Assembly: GCA_019722365.1 (NCBI GenBank)
Contig: JADFUC010000322.1
Location: 62,001-126,000, forward strand
Origin: Lithospermum erythrorhizon
Taxonomy: Eukaryota > Streptophyta > Magnoliopsida > Boraginales > Boraginaceae
Direction: 5' to 3'
Length of the DNA: 64,000 nucleotides
The position numbers and the translations under genes were made by a program. Of the stretch, positions 1-13,600 are shown in pieces. How positions within the stretch are numbered: position 1 is the first letter of the stretch; each line of letters opens with the position of its first letter. The notes under the pieces were generated by a model. It saw only the letters and a list, made by a program, of their open reading frames with translations, was not told where the DNA came from and did no database searches.

Positions 1-950
1 ATTTGGAGTTGTTAAGAGGCTGACGTATTTATGTAAATCTAAGAGTGTTAAGGGTAAGTTGAGGTGAAAATTTTGTGACATATAGGCAGTCATGTGATTG
101 TGGTGTAAGGTTGTTGATCTTTAGACGCGTAAAGTTAAACCTTGTATACTCGGAATAATTGGTGGATGAATGTCGGTGATAATTATGATGAAATTCCAAT
201 CAGCGTTAGAATAGAGTAAATTAATTTAGTTTGCGTCTGAGGATAGATCGAGCTTGTGAATATGAGAATATAATTGGTGGTAGGAGAAAGCGGAAGTGGA
301 TTTGGATAACAAATTGTAGCCATATGATTGACTTGTAAGTACAGGGAGATTAAAGAAAAGATGCCTATTGGGACCATAACTCTTGAGAGAGCTCAGAAAT
401 TCATACTTCCGATCTTTGTTGACGGATTAGGAGAAATGAGAAATTCATAGATGCAAGGTTGGATGGGTGCGATATGTTATGTGTTGATCAAGTAGTAGAC
501 CTCAACGGAAGGCAGTGACCATTGTGTGAGGATATGAGGCATATGGTCGCGTAAGACCTGAGTTATCAGAGGTAATAATTTAACTAAGAAGGAAGTTGTT
601 TATAGTAATAATAGCTTCCAAGCCAGTTTTGGGATGGTACCATCTGAAGCTATTGGAGGAAATGTCGAACTCTAATATGTTAGGAATGAGGTGAGAGAAA
701 AGAAAATATGACTCTGATGAGTTGATGGAGAAATCTGTGGAAGGAATAAAAAAAATGATATGACGACATTTGAAAGTGGCTTTTGGGTATGTTAAATGAT
801 TAATGAAGAAGTGATATTGGTGAATTATAATATGACGATTTAAATCTGATTGTGGATGCATGGAACCGTAAAAGGAAGAATGGTTGTCTGAAAGAATATA
901 CATAGTGATCGAAGAGGGAATGTTCAAAATATTGTGGCATTAAAATTTTG
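1..950 (+). pseudogene. Ty3/gypsy integrase remnant (chromovirus-like)
   Basis: The clearest hit is at about 606-670, which reads NNSFQASFGMVPSEAIGG. This matches the conserved late integrase segment of plant chromoviruses (NNSYQ/FQAS-GMAP-EALYG). It is followed at about 710-850 by a decayed stretch resembling the next conserved block (EKxxE-IKK-, then a basic run). A WW pair at about 270-280 could be the start of the zinc-binding region of the same integrase, but this is weaker. Many stops and frameshifts are present, so it is not a functional gene. The upstream RT part would lie outside the window. The assignment to Gypsy rests on the single good block, and the lineage within Gypsy is an inference. 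Confidence 0.5.
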
Positions 951-2778
951 ACGAAAAGGTGATATTAGTGACTAATTGAGCTAATGATAAGTTGTGATGA
1001 TAAGAGGTTAATAAGTAGGTGGTATGGATGATTTGTTGACATTGTAACATGGTTGTTATGTTTATATATTTTGTATGTGTTTGATATGTGGTTATATTAG
1101 AATGTATATTGAGCTACTGAGATTGATGTTATGATATTATTGTAGTTGTTTGTCATTATATTATAAAGGTATTTGTGTGTGATTTATATTTGCGTAATGG
1201 TTGTATATTGTTGTCGTTGGTATGTGTTTTCTTTTGGAGGATGAGTGTGTGGAATGAGATTACGATATGCATATTGATGGGTTGCCCTGATGTTCGGAAG
1301 GATGGTATGCACTGCTCGGTGGTATGTGTTTTCATTGATATACTTTTTAATCGAATATTATCTGTCTGAAACAAAATATATTTAAGTTCAAAGTTTGAAA
1401 GGTATAATTAAAAAAAAAAAGTGGATAATCTTTGTGAGATAGAGAGAGTAATTAACAATGTAAAAATGAAAAAAATATACTCACCTTTTTCTGAAACCTT
1501 TGCAATTTTTATCTTAGCTTGCATGATTATTTAGTAGTATTCTATAATTCACATACCCCTTTCTTCAAATTGGTGGAAGGCTCTATGTTGGCCGATTCAA
1601 AAATAAAATATTATACAATATAAATAAAAATAGTTGAGTTCAAAATTCTTGTTTTTTTAGTGAATCATAAAAAATGTACTTTGGATAGTCGTCATCGAAT
1701 GGTGGTAGCTTATCACTTATTATATCGTTTTTTCCATTATTCTTTTTACTTTATTAATTTAGAACAATATCGAACTAATTCTTGCACTTTAATTGGATGT
1801 AAATTTTTAATCTAAATAACATCTTTGTTAGACTTTCCAACAATATACCTAAATATAACTCATGATCAATAATAAGGTATGATGACCCCTGATAGTGTAG
1901 AATTTAAACATGTGTTTATATTCTACTGTTTTCTACTCCTGATTACGCAATAGCAGTAACCAGCAACATTGTGTACTTACTAGAAATTTATCCACTACAA
2001 CAGTACAACCTTCCATAGTTGAAGGTTTTCATGAACTTGTCTGCCACAATTCTAGCTTGTCTTCACCACATCCAGATAAAATGCAGGCCGATCGATGTCT
2101 CTGTTTATGTGATTAGATATTCCAAGTTTGACATATCTATATAATCCATAATGTGTTTCACGTGTTATTGAAATCGATTGTTACCGTTTATATTATACTT
2201 TTATTATTGATATCCCACATTGTTCAAATATGAGGGAAAAATTCACATTATAATAGAAAACACTTAATGGAATCATATATCTGTTCCTATGGCTATTCCT
2301 AAGCCTATGCATGTGCGTGAAGAGTGCACGGTTGGACAAACTTAAATCATTAATAATCCTGTTTAATAATATTAGACATTAGTCCATACCAAACTGGGAG
2401 GTATTCTCTGATTACCATACCATGTCTCGTTTTTTCCATACCAAACAGAGGTGGACCTAACATGTTATATTGAATTGTTGTTCAATCTGTTTTAATTTAG
2501 TATTTCATTTTGTAATCGAATTTAGTTTGATTCGATTTTTGTAATAGTTAACTTTTGTAATCTGTTTCTTATTATTTTTTGGATTGTTTCCCCACAATAG
2601 TAAACTTAGAAGAATCAGAAAAAGACGAGGCAGCAGAATGATAATTTTCTAGTAAGCTTTATTTTCGCTATACCATCTTTTGATGCTTGAGGTTAAAAGT
2701 GGAACTTCCAATTAATAATTGTGTTGTCTGGTATGAGCGCTAAGATTTGACCACTCTTCGGTTAGTGAATAGTTAATA
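951..2778. other. AT-rich stretch without a recognised gene
   Basis: Only short chance frames occur, such as 1156-1374 (-) and 1175-1369 (+), which overlap each other on opposite strands. It may include the 3' untranslated part or LTR of the Gypsy remnant just upstream, but I found no second LTR copy to prove it. Confidence 0.4.
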
Positions 2779-3023
2779 CTACCCATGATTGTTACATTTA
2801 TATTTTTCATAATAAAAAATTAACAAATTTTACGATCTTAATTGATATTTAAAATTTTTATTTGAATGTCGAAAATTATCAGAGTTAATAATAGAATTAT
2901 GTTAAAAATCTACGTATTGATATATTTTTTAAACAAAATATATCATGATAAAAAATTATTTGGCTTGAAGTGAAAAAAATCAAATTAAAACCAAAAATGA
3001 CAATCTTTTAGTAACAATGGGAG
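2779..3023. mobile_element. Stowaway-type MITE (degenerate)
   Basis: The left end reads CTACCCATGATTGTTACA and the right end reads TGACAATCTTTTAGTAACAATGGGAG. These are imperfect inverted repeats of the Stowaway type (CTCCCTCCGTCCC...). TA dinucleotides flank both ends (2777-2778 and 3024-3025). The interior resembles the outer MITE at 48460-48982, including the TAACAAA-TTAC-ATCTT segment and the ATTGATATAT segment, so both belong to one family. Confidence 0.7.
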
Positions 3024-3067
3024 TACTTCTATACAGTATATGAATATAACTATGGTTCGGAAGCAAC

Positions 3068-4135
3068 GTTGAAGGGTATTTTTGGAAAACTATCCTTACC
3101 CCCTAACCAGTAACAACCCCTACATACACCCCTTTATCATCGTTGGCTTCACTCATTTTCGTTGCCGTATCTCCGGCAAACACCTACTACCACATTCATC
3201 AGCAACACCAGTTTACCGTGTCAAACTTGACACTCAAACAAAATCAACTAAAACCCACAAATAAAAAACAAGAGTTTACTGGACCAGACTTGACAATCAT
3301 ACAAAATCAACAACAAAAGAAGTATACTGCATTAAACTGGACAATATTTTGGGTAAACCACAAATCAACCAAATTTCGAAAATCCCTATTCCGCAAATTG
3401 CCAATAAATTAAAAGTTGAACAGATTTAACTATGAAACTGAAAATCAAGAATATCGACTCGAATAACTGGAAAACTTTCAAGGTTTTCTTAAATACCAGT
3501 ACAAATACTCCCAAATAAAAAATAAACAATTAAATCACACAAATGGAAAAATAAACTAAAATTTGAACCAATTGAACTATAAAAACAAAAATTTGAGTGT
3601 TTATCAGGTTCAATTATTGTCGATAAAGAAGGAAATTAAGTACCTTCAGAGATATGAAGCTTACAAAAGTTGAGAGCATCGATTTCTTTATTTTTGAAGA
3701 TTAATTTATTTAATTGTTCTTATACCTTCAGTGGTGGTTTATGAGTTGATGAATTAGAAGATTGGTGGGCCGGTTGTTTTGTTTTATTTGGAGTTTATTT
3801 CCAAGTGTTTGGTTGTTTGGTTGACTGAAAATGATGATGTCTAGGTTGGATGGAGGTGGAAGCCGATGGATGAAGGTGATGATGGGGGTTTTATTTTCCT
3901 TTTTTTTCTTTAATTATTTTTTTAAAAAAATATCTTCTGATCACAACTGTGTTATACACCTTGATAAAGCGATAAGTGTTATGGGGAATTTAGGGAAATG
4001 GTATTTTGTTTCAATATTTGTAAGTGTAGAGATTCATGAAATTATGTTCGGGGGGCAAAATAGTTATTTTATTTGATGAAAAACTATTTGGGTGTGTGTA
4101 TATTGGATCCCCATGAAAATATCCTTGAAAGTGTA
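3068..4135. other. Possible decayed terminal-inverted-repeat element
   Basis: The left end (TTGAAGGGTATTTTTGG) resembles the reverse complement of the right end (TTCAAGGATATTTTCATGG). Near both ends lies a ACACACCC-like block. The match is short and imperfect. Frames at 3082-3412 and 3831-4076 show no recognisable domain. The right end shares a block (ATTTGGGTGTGTGTATA) with the interior of the long-TIR element at 45765-46961. Confidence 0.25.
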
Positions 4136-4450
4136 AATATCTAGTCGTATACTTATATTATGATCGCTTAATGGAATTTTTTGATAGCGAGGGCAAGTGG
4201 GATACTTTTTAAAAAGAAGTTAATTGGTATATGACTTTAAAAGCATGAAGTGATGAGCAGTTAACGTTGTATAAGCATGGGGTGATAGCGCCTTGTTTAA
4301 TCATAGAAAAAGCATTATAGATGAGGAAGGTGATTAAAGTGGTGCACTCTGAACACCTTGTCCTTTATAATTCAATACCAACTTCTAAATTATTTCTACA
4401 TATAAACTCTCATTAATAATACATATTCATCAAAATAGTTATAATAATAG

Positions 4451-4531
4451 TAACAATAATATTATTAAATAATGATTATAAATTTAAAATGTAACAATAA
4501 TATTATTAAATAATGATAATAAATTTAAATG
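4451..4531. repeat. 41-bp tandem duplication
   Basis: Two nearly identical AT-rich units start with TAACAATAATATTATTAAAT at 4451 and 4492. No coding potential. Confidence 0.8.
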
Positions 4532-4583
4532 AAATAAAAATATTTATATTGGAACAAATATTAAAGAAATAAGATGTATGATA

Positions 4584-4813
4584 CTCCTTGTCCAGAATTT
4601 TAATTGGCGATTGTCTTTTTTTGAAGTGAACTTTTATGCATCAATTACTAATTATTCCTTATTCTAAAAATATATATAATTTATATAATTTTTATTCGTC
4701 TTTTAAATTACATTCATAATATTAATTTTTCATTTTTTAATTATATAATTAAAATGGTAAAATTTAGATTTACCTCGATATGTGAAGAATTAATTAAAAT
4801 TGATTGGAGGTAG
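4584..4813. mobile_element. Stowaway-type MITE
   Basis: The 230-bp unit starts CTCCTTGTCCAGAATTTTAA. Its right end, reverse complemented, is CTACCTCCAATCAATTTTAA. TA target duplications occur at 4582-4583 and 4814-4815. The right end abuts a (TA)n tract, a typical insertion context for this superfamily. Confidence 0.65.
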
Positions 4814-4817
4814 TATG

Positions 4818-4843
4818 ATATATATATATATATATATATATAT
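4818..4843. repeat. (AT)n microsatellite
   Basis: An uninterrupted run of alternating A and T, about 13 dinucleotides, directly beside the right end of the MITE. Confidence 0.9.
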
Positions 4844-5159
4844 TTGTAAAGTGTATATGCATGTGATTATGTGGAAGAGAAAATATAATGTGGAATAGAG
4901 AATTTGCTAAATAAATAAAGAGCCGCGTTACTGTCGTCTCTCCTATAATTCTGACTTAAGAGACATAAAATCGTCGATGACTTAAAGTCTGAGTGACATG
5001 CTTAATAGTGCAGTAGTATTTGACCAGAGGCACCATTTAGGAGGTTTAAAAGCATTGACTTTTTTATGTGAAATACTCAACTCTAACTTCTTCATTAGGA
5101 ATTTAGAAAAAATCGTCGCTAATGAAAAGAGGTAGAAAGCTACTCACCAAGCAACCCCG
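4844..5159. other. No gene seen
   Basis: Unique-looking, moderately AT-rich sequence between the MITE and the C repeat. No recognisable coding or repeat signal. Confidence 0.4.
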
Positions 5160-6070
5160 TTGTGAAACCCCGGCTTGATCCAATAACCCGAAATAATAAC
5201 GATACGCTAAAATTTACTTTCAAGAGATAGTAAAGTAAATAACATACAATTGGTAATCCCGGCTTGGCGCTTGATAGCGCGCCGTGGGGGGCAACGCGAT
5301 GAAGGTTTAAACTATCGATGAAGATGTTACACGAGGTTCCTTACATGAATACTCTATGTCCTACTTGCATACACTACCACTTGCTCAAATAAAGCTTACA
5401 GAAATAGGCTCACCATGTCTTTGCCGCTGCGCCCGACAACTTCGGTGTTCGACTTACAAGAATCAAATAAAATAACTCTCAAAGATTGTTATAACCTGAT
5501 GTCATAAGCAATCATACATTAGTCAAAGATTAGAAATTCTTCTAACACAAATAGCCTAAAGCTAAACTCTCGGCGATAGATCCGCAAAACACAAACGGTC
5601 TACATGAATAAAAAATATGAGGCGCCGTAGGCTTGTGTTTGGTAACTTATATATTAATATGACACATTAGGGATTCGGTCTTCGATAAGTAAAGTATTTG
5701 ATATGAGATCAAGAACTCGATACATTAAGTCGGCCGACTCATCAAACTTTGCAAATCTCGACAATTTGATCTTGAAGGAATATCTTTAAGCCAAAGTCGA
5801 GATCTTACGTGAAATCACCAAAATTTCCTTATACGAGGTAATCGCTGCGAAATCAAATGGCGTATACGTGCAAGACGATCTCTTGCTTGCGATCCGCGAT
5901 CGACCTTTGTGAATAAATATCTCTTCAAACAAGTGAACCACCTCGAAGCCATACGGTTTTAACACGCCCGAGCGAAAGAATATATCAAGTACCGCTTCCG
6001 ATTGTCCACCGGAACCTGGCTATTTATGTACGGTGGTACTCGTGTAGAAAAAATTCATCCGATATCTGGC
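5160..6070 (-). repeat. LTR-like repeat C, left copy
   Basis: Aligns by eye over most of its length, in the same orientation, with 36559-37425. Shared landmarks in order are GTT(G/A)TGAAACC, ACTAAAATT, GATGAAGGTTT, CTCAAAGATTGTTATAA, TCTACATGAAT, GACACATTAGG, GATATGAGATCAA, CCTTTGTGAATAAATATCT and GTGAACCACCTCGAA. Just beyond its high-coordinate end (about 6088-6095, read on the minus strand) is AAAAAGGGAAGC, a polypurine-tract-like sequence. That would make this the 3' LTR of a minus-strand retroelement. Orientation is inferred. The copies differ by many substitutions and small indels. Confidence 0.6.
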
Positions 6071-6841
6071 GCAGCGAGCTTCCCTTTTTATATAAGTTTT
6101 TAAGCTGACAATCCCAATGAAGACTTGAAACTCCGCAGTGAGAAAACAGAAAGTGTTAAAACACGAACATTAATCATAACTTGATCGAGGCCAAGCTAAT
6201 ACATACTAGTTGAACCGCCGCGACCGAAAAAATTATCACGTAGAAGCTTGATGAAATACATAACAAATACTCCTATTTATCCTAAAAACATGTGTCAAAA
6301 GAAGAGAAATTACCACGAGAGAGACTTAGAAGTCTTAGCGACACCACCCGGCGAGGAGGTTCGTAGAATGATAGTGGAAGTGGCGGCGGGGGGAGTCGTC
6401 TGGCAGTTGGAGGGTGATGGCGTTTAGAGCTGGATGGCAAAAACTGCGATTTGAGACCGTGACTATCTTGAGCTGAATCTCGGCTTCCAGCCTACCATTG
6501 CACTTCTTCATAGACCTTGATCAACATGACAACGACTTTCCCACTTTATGGATAGCCTTAGTACGTCAGTACAGCATTCGATTCACAATCTACAAGTATC
6601 TTAAAAGCCCATTGATTTATCACTTGATGGTTAGTGACATAAATCTATAAAAATCATTTTTCTTTTAACTTCGGTACATGGAGGAAATGATGTTGATTAA
6701 TGAGCATCTTTGTATTAGACTAGTAATGCCCGATAGGCTTTAACTTGGCGCGATTAAAATGATCATTGCTCGATCAAAAATCACACTTGCCGGAATTCAA
6801 AATTTGGTGATTCCGACCCCGTCAGCGTATAAGCTGAGGCT
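6071..6841. other. No recognised gene; probable retroelement interior
   Basis: Lies between the C repeat and a candidate Copia protease-region frame. If a Copia pol was present here, its integrase, RT and RNase H are mostly missing, because 770 bp is too short to hold them. I recognised no motif. Confidence 0.3.
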
Positions 6842-7402
6842 TTACTTTTCATGTCGTGTTTTTAGGGGGTAGGCCTGAGTTTGCAATGGTAGCCTTGTGA
6901 AACACACTCTTAAGTTAGATTTAATGCTTGAAGTTGACCGCGGTAGGCCGTGTTGTGAGAATTTTCCACTTATCGAACACCACTGATGTCGGCCGAACTT
7001 GAGGTAGCCACACAGTAATCCCCACCGATAGTTATTCCACTGATGCTTGTTGATCGATGCGGGACTAAAGTTAAAGTTGTCCTTTAAGATAGCACTTGAG
7101 GAATGCGAGGACAAGTAGGATCGCTGATACTCGGTAGAGATAGTGCACCATGAATTTCTATGACCATCTTGCTTGATAGGGCGATATACAGTAAATTTAG
7201 CGTCCTGCGTCACGGGGATATCAGTATGAAATCGATTATTGTGGGTGATATCCGGCAAGAAATCTACATGGAAGAATATTTCTTGGACATACAAAATTCC
7301 ATCCGACCTCGTACTTTTTAGAGTTGAAGTCGCTCCACCATTAGGAAGCGTCAAGGGAACATCATGGCGATCCGTACATTGACTTGACTGTTCTATTATC
7401 AT
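6842..7402 (-). pseudogene. Possible Copia Pol fragment (protease to pre-integrase region)
   Basis: An open frame of 186 codons. Near its start it reads VPLTLPNGG, then ILYVQEIFFHVDFLPDI. This resembles the Copia segment after the protease aspartate, typically VTLPNG...LxxVLHVPxFxxNLLS. The next segment (AKFTVYRPIKQDGH) fits the place where that family has a variable short linker. No DSGA protease motif or HHCC zinc site can be read, so this is a suggestion only. The orientation agrees with the minus-strand orientation inferred for repeat C. It could equally be a chance frame. Confidence 0.35.
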
Positions 7403-8078
7403 TTACCTTGAGCACCACTTTGGACTTTCTTCACGAGGATCGTCCATATTCTCTCTTGAGTCTCGGCGTCATCCAACCTGAGCTTGTCCTAACTGTATGG
7501 ACTTTTGGGATTCTCGGATGACGGTCGCCTGCCTAATGTCGGTAGTTGGCATGCTTGGCTTGCCTTCCGCACCATGGAAGCCTTAACTTTCTAACACCTT
7601 TCTCAGTTCCTCCCACATTACTTCAGCGAGAACAACGGCCAATTTCTACATCTACTCCCCTACTTTGAGTACAACTCTATTTTTTCCAGCCAGCCAGCTA
7701 TACAGTCCTCGCCACTACTCTTCTTAGTGTTGTAGGAAACCGCCTTCACATCGTCATCGTGCCAATTCTCCATGAGATGTCAGCGTAACCTCCTCACTTG
7801 ATTGGATTCACACAGTGTCTCCGCATAACATGCCTAACAAGGACCCTTTGTTTCCTCGGACTCACTCTTTATCCTTACCCCTACAACATTTACCGTGTTT
7901 TATTTGCGTTAATACCCATTAATCTCGCCCGCAGTAGGATCTATAGGGCTATAGTCTTACTTGGACTTCTGTTTGTCTCGTCGAAGGTAATCCTTGACAC
8001 TTGGATTAACCTCAACGCTCGCCGTTTTCAGTTTACTAGCATTTGAACGATACGCGCGTGTTTTGTTTGGGTTTCACA
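7403..8078. other. No recognised gene
   Basis: The plus-strand frame at 7798-8046 shows no domain. If the fragment at 6842-7402 is Copia, gag would fall here on the minus strand, but I could not read a CCHC knuckle. Confidence 0.3.
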
Positions 8079-8805
8079 TGTTGGGAATATTTAGTTACAA
8101 GCCCAATCGGATCGCGAATCGAGATACTATGGATTATAAAAACAATAAATATGAATTATAAAGAGTGTACGCTTGTTTTTGGAATATTTTTAAAACCGTG
8201 GAAAAGATGAGCTCAAAAGTTCAGAATGAATGAGCAATTTTCTTATCAACTTGAGTCTCGGCTTTATATACGGGTTGTTAGGAATATTACGAGAAGCGTG
8301 CATCCTTAAGATGGTGAAGGTAGAATATTACGGAAACTCTAAAAAGAGATAAACCTCGCTTAAAAATAGGAGGGAAGGTTTCGGAACCTCGACTAGTTCT
8401 CCTCGATCTGGCGGCGTCGAAAGGTTTGGGGAAGGTTGCAGGGGCCTTGCCTCCTTCTCATAGTTTTGGCCCGCTTGACTATGGGATTCGATATCCCGAA
8501 TAATTTATAAAATGACTTTCGCTAAAACCGGAAGTTATAATACAATATTGACTAGTTGGTTTCTTGTTTGTGTGTGTGACACCAGGGCCGGATCGGCAAG
8601 CGATATATTAAATAATATTAACACCCGACTATTGCGTATATATAGATTCTGACGATCAGTATAGCCATCGTAACCCTATGCTCGATCTTAGGTAAATTCT
8701 ATATATTAATTGTCCAACAATTAATATATATTGACTTATAGTGTTGAATATTTATTAGATTTAATCAATCCCAAATTATTCAGCGGGCATTTTACATTTG
8801 TGATA
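8079..8805. repeat. LTR-like repeat A, left copy
   Basis: Aligns in direct orientation with 21238-22115. Shared landmarks are AAACAATAAATAT, AAAAGATGAGCTC, GAATGAGCAATTTT, AAAATAGGAGGGAAGGTT, TTCTTGTTTGTGTGTG, TATTAATTGTCCAA and a CGGGC(A/T)TTTTAC end. It starts TGTTGGGAATAT, a plausible LTR start (TG). It shares a TGTGTGTGAC-containing block with repeat B, which suggests related families. Confidence 0.65.
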
Positions 8806-9705
8806 TCTCTTGGTTTCAGCGCTCCCGGCTTGCCCTAAGGCAAATTTATGATATATGGCGCTTAGGTTTATGATACCTGCATCAAGCGATTCACCGATAC
8901 ATGATTTTAAGAAATCAAGCTTTCGTAGATATCTTCCTTCTGGCTAACCTTGATTCTTTGGCAATAGGCGAGGTTAATGTGTCTCCCAGGCTACCATGCC
9001 GTGAGGTAGTGCGCCCAATCGCTACCAGCTCCCAGTGCAATCTACAGAATGTCGGTTGTATGAATCACATTGTACCAAGTGCTTCATTTTATACTTTTTC
9101 GTATACGTTGTGACCTGCTTGTTACAGAGGGCGTTTGACAAGTCAAAATGCATTACTCCGATTACCTATGAAATCACATCGGCTTCGAGGTCTAAGAATC
9201 TTTATTCAGCATAAGCTACGTAAGATGCTCCTTGGGTGCAGAATGTTCTATCTTCCAAGTTCTCACGGTCGGGTCGATCTTCTGGGTTGAAATAGTTTTG
9301 ACCCACCATGAGCCATGTGATTTTTAGAATGCCTCTGGGCCTTTTGATCCAAGGAATTGATCTACCTGATCAAAACACATACTAGTCGTTTGGTGTTTGA
9401 TTTCGTTCAATGAACACTAACTAAGGACTAAGCAATCTTGTTGTTTTCTTGGATTGTTAGAGGTTTTTCTTGTTTGGATCCATATATCGAACCTCTCCCG
9501 AATAACATTAGATGAACTCGTCGTTTGTCTGGAACAATTGATGTGGATTTGAATATAGGCTTTCGAATTCAAAAGCATTGTAGCACAATGGCTATATATG
9601 ACATTTAGGCGAAGGGCTAGCTCCATGCATCTGGCACCACTTTAAGCATCGAGAAGAACATTACGTTTTTCTCGATATGCTTGTTTTAATGGTTGATTTG
9701 TTAGA
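8806..9705. other. Interior of element A, no recognised gene
   Basis: Short frames (8901-9113 +, 9417-9626 -) show no domain. The sequence lies between the left A repeat and the left B repeat. Confidence 0.35.
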
Positions 9706-10692
9706 ATCTGAAATATTAATTTCATTTGTGATAGCACTTGAATTAAATACATCCAGGATATAAAAATGATATATGGTAATCTAAAACACATAATTGCAAT
9801 TATGAATACAAGTTCTTACATTCACGGCGGAAGACAAAAATGAAACCAACTCCTCGAAGATGCCTCGTGAATGCCCTTGGCTCTCTCGGTTCTTGTCGGC
9901 ACGAAATGATGTCCTCTGGTGCCTTGGCGCGAGGAGGAATCGAGATAGTAGACTTGAACTTGCAGAGTTGTGAGGAACAAAATGGAGAAATTCTCCTCCA
10001 TTTCTTAGGGAGGAGGAAATTTATTAGGTGGAGGCAAAGGGTTTTCATTTTCATGAAATGAGAAGCCCGCATGCCTCTTCCTTTAAACTCTAATTTACTT
10101 GATTTAGCCCCGCCCAAGCCTTCGTTAAGAAATCGGTTTAACTAGTTAACTTAATTAGGCGTATGGCTTCCAATCAGATAATGAGTTACTAGTGAGTTGT
10201 TCGTTTAATTAACTTAGCAAGTCAATTAAAATACTAGCAGTCATTATCCGAATAACTTATCAAGTTATTCATCAATTTCGATTAATTTGTAAAACATGCA
10301 GAGTTTAACCAATTGATGTTCATCGATATATATATTTATCAAATATATAAATATTGAGATACATTTCTCAATATCTGATCTCGTTAATTTATTGCATGAA
10401 ATATAATTAATGAATATCCTTTGTATGTGTGTGACCTTTGAACTCAGTTAATAGTAAGTTGTATAATAATAATAATTGACCAGTACTATTTATTATAACG
10501 ATTAATAGTAAAAGATCTAGCAATCACTCGCCTTATAGAGAAATTATCCGTAGGAGAACCCAGGCTAGTAATATCTGATTACTAAGGTGAACACTAAGTT
10601 AAGGTAATCGCGTTTAAGCAGAGCACGGTAAATGAATTGTCTGAAATTGTCATGACGGGCATAATAAAGGAATCGATTCGTTGATTTCCGAC
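9706..10692. repeat. LTR-like repeat B, left copy
   Basis: About 1 kb, aligning well in direct orientation with 13999-14971. Landmarks are AATTTCATTTGTG, AAAACACATAATTGCAATTA, GAGTTGTGAGGAACAAAATG, GGGTTTTCATTTTCATGAAA, ATAATGAGTTACTAGTGAGT, TATGTGTGTGAC, AAGATCTAGCAATC and GGCATAATAAAGGAATC. Open frames on both strands within it (9800-10117) are by-products of the repeat. The matching right copy 4.3 kb away makes an LTR pair the simplest reading. Confidence 0.75.
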
Positions 10693-13600
10693 ACTTCCCT
10701 CTTGCCCTTGTGGGCGATTACCTTATGAATTTCGCTATCCACGCGATCTACAGTATTAGGCTAACCGTAAGAAATTAATGCAAGCTGAAACACCCCGCTT
10801 GCGCTTTCTTTCTTTCGGTATGAGGCGAATAGCGTTTATAGCGTCCCGTAAACAATCGATACCAAGCGTGTGAGAGGCCACAAGATCTTTTCCTTGTATA
10901 TCGAGACGGATAAATTCCTCCCGATATATCGACATCTATTCTTTATCTTTCATTTATGTGACCCAACGTATTATACCGTTATAATCCTTGGCGGAGCGTT
11001 TGAGTCGTAGTCAAAATCTGAGCTTATATAACACGAATAGTTATATATAAGTAGGTCTAAATTGTCGAACCTAAAATTCTAAACAAATATCATAGGGCAG
11101 AGATATACGTATCTTCTATGAATTCGTTTCGGTCGTACCAGGCTCCACAATCGTAGGGCCCGGCCGGTATTGATCCCAATCTTTGCGGTGATCATCTTGA
11201 TCATAATCAAAATACCATGTTAATTCGTTTTGATACTTGTCGCCTGTATAAGCATCGACCCGAGGCCTTGGGTATCACATGTTTCTAGGCTTGATGTTTC
11301 TAGGCTTGATGAGGTGTAATCAGCAGTCATTATTTGCCTACAGAAATCATAGACTAACCTAGGGATTTAACTTTTCACTCATCGAGGATACAATACATAT
11401 ATTATATATTTCAACGGCCTATAGAGCGTAAATAATGGAGTAACTATATATGAATGAATCACTTGTGGCTATTGTAGTTTTAAATCAATAATCGATTAAA
11501 ACACAAAAGGAACTTTTTGTTTTTAATCAACTATAACTTATTCGAAGAGTGAATGAAGCTAGCTCCCAACGAACTTTTACTTGCGTTTAGTTTCGTAAGC
11601 TCGTGAAAAACTAAACTTGAATCACGGGGAAGGATGCGACTCGAGATGCGTGCTTAAATCCATGCATGGATCGCTTAAACTGCGTGAGCTGTAGGAGTAC
11701 CGTTTGAGACATGTAAAAAGCAAAGGATAGTGATTATCATCCACGTCCTTTATCGAATACTTCTTACAAGCCGGTCTTTACATTAAATCGGCCGGTCTCG
11801 ACAAAATAATTGATGACTAAGATTATCGACATAGTCATGCGGCTATGATCGAAATAAGGTTTCGCATTCGGGGATGCATCAGGTAGTTTCTAGCCTTAAC
11901 TCAAGTTTGTTAAGCACTTTGTCTTATTAAATGCACATTCCTTTAACAACGTACCAACAAAGCGGATTAGCTGGTCAGAAGTTGTATCAAGTTGAGTTTC
12001 CTTTTTAGTTTGCACAGAAACGGCTCACTAGGCCAGCGGTCACTATTTGAAATTCTTGGCTAATAGTTTTTCGTATGGTACAATTGTCCATAATGCTACT
12101 ATCACGTTCGGAGTTACAAGTGAAGATCAACAAGCGATCCATTCTCACCATGTAACTATAGTTACCTGTTTCCTTAAAGGATTCTTCTGGCGTATTAGAA
12201 TCGCGTGAATCGGCACCTAGTAAAACTTCCTTGATTCAATCAAGGAATCGTACTCGTCGTAGTTGTAGTGCGCTGACCACATGACCTTGTATGACATCTG
12301 ATGAATCGTATTAGCATATGGCCGAGCTGACCGCTCTAGGTAATGTTAGGCCGCTTTGCTTGTAGGATTAGACCTACAATGAAGAGTTGCGCTGTCGATA
12401 AGAGAATGCAATACATTTATAGAATTTAATACATTATAGATTTCATCCACCTCGGAAAGCATTATTAAGCTTAACAAACAAATGTCATGCAAGCTCACAT
12501 ATATATATAATGTAGTGATCGCATGTGTCACGTATAGGCTCTGAAATGTCTGAGAATCTAATCCTCTTTATACATAAGGTTGTAAGAAGATTTCTTCAAC
12601 ATTTAGTGTATAAAACTTCATTTATGCGATTCTTGCTCAACTTTAAGGAACTCAAAGTTGCTATCACTCTTGATTCTGTTGGTTTCATCCAAGTATCAAA
12701 GTGAGGAATTTAACTCCGTTATACTTTCGATGCTTAAGTTTGCAACTTTGAATCTAGTAGTATAGAAATTTTCTTTTATATTCTCGGCGAGATGTGGAGT
12801 TCGATAACAATGTCAAGTATCCATCATCACGTCATTACTTAGGAACATTCTTTGGATAACTTATACCAACATGTTACAAGCTTGTGGAATAAGCGATAAG
12901 AAAGTTTGAAATAAACATGGCGTAATTGACAGTGAATATGAACATCTTTAGTTTCACCGACCAAATATATATGATTAAGCGGCTTCGTTCATGGTGATTT
13001 AACTCATTTTGTGAAATACATTTATTGCCGATGATTCACCATAGAAGTAATATAGAATGGAGCTGCCTCACGATGAATCACCGTTCGAGAGGAAGATAAA
13101 ATAGAGCCCATATTGACCCGTGTATTCACGTCTTATTTCATTTAAATGACCTCGAAGTTATTTATTGGAGTATTATTTATTCATGTTGTCATTTTGTATC
13201 ACTTTGATTTGGCTTTAAATGCATCGAAGTGAATATAGCGATATAACCCGAAGGGTTATCTTTGGATTGGTATCTCCTCTTGAACCCTTGAATGCGTTGA
13301 GTCACATATTTCTTCCTTGTTGCCTTCTTTAATACAGAAGACTACATAAATTACAAAATAAATTGCAGCACTATAGTGGATGGAAAATGTCAATGCAAAC
13401 TTCATTACAGTTGTCATACAAAATGACTTAATATAAACTCTGGATGGGAGTGTCTGTTTGACACGATACTAACTTATTATACGAGGCGTTTCAAAAGTTT
13501 GTTTATCAAATACAACTCTTGAGTTATCTCCGCAGTTGAATATGAATAAGAATTATTTTTAAAAGGTGAGTGTGGCGACCTTAATATGTGAAATTATTTC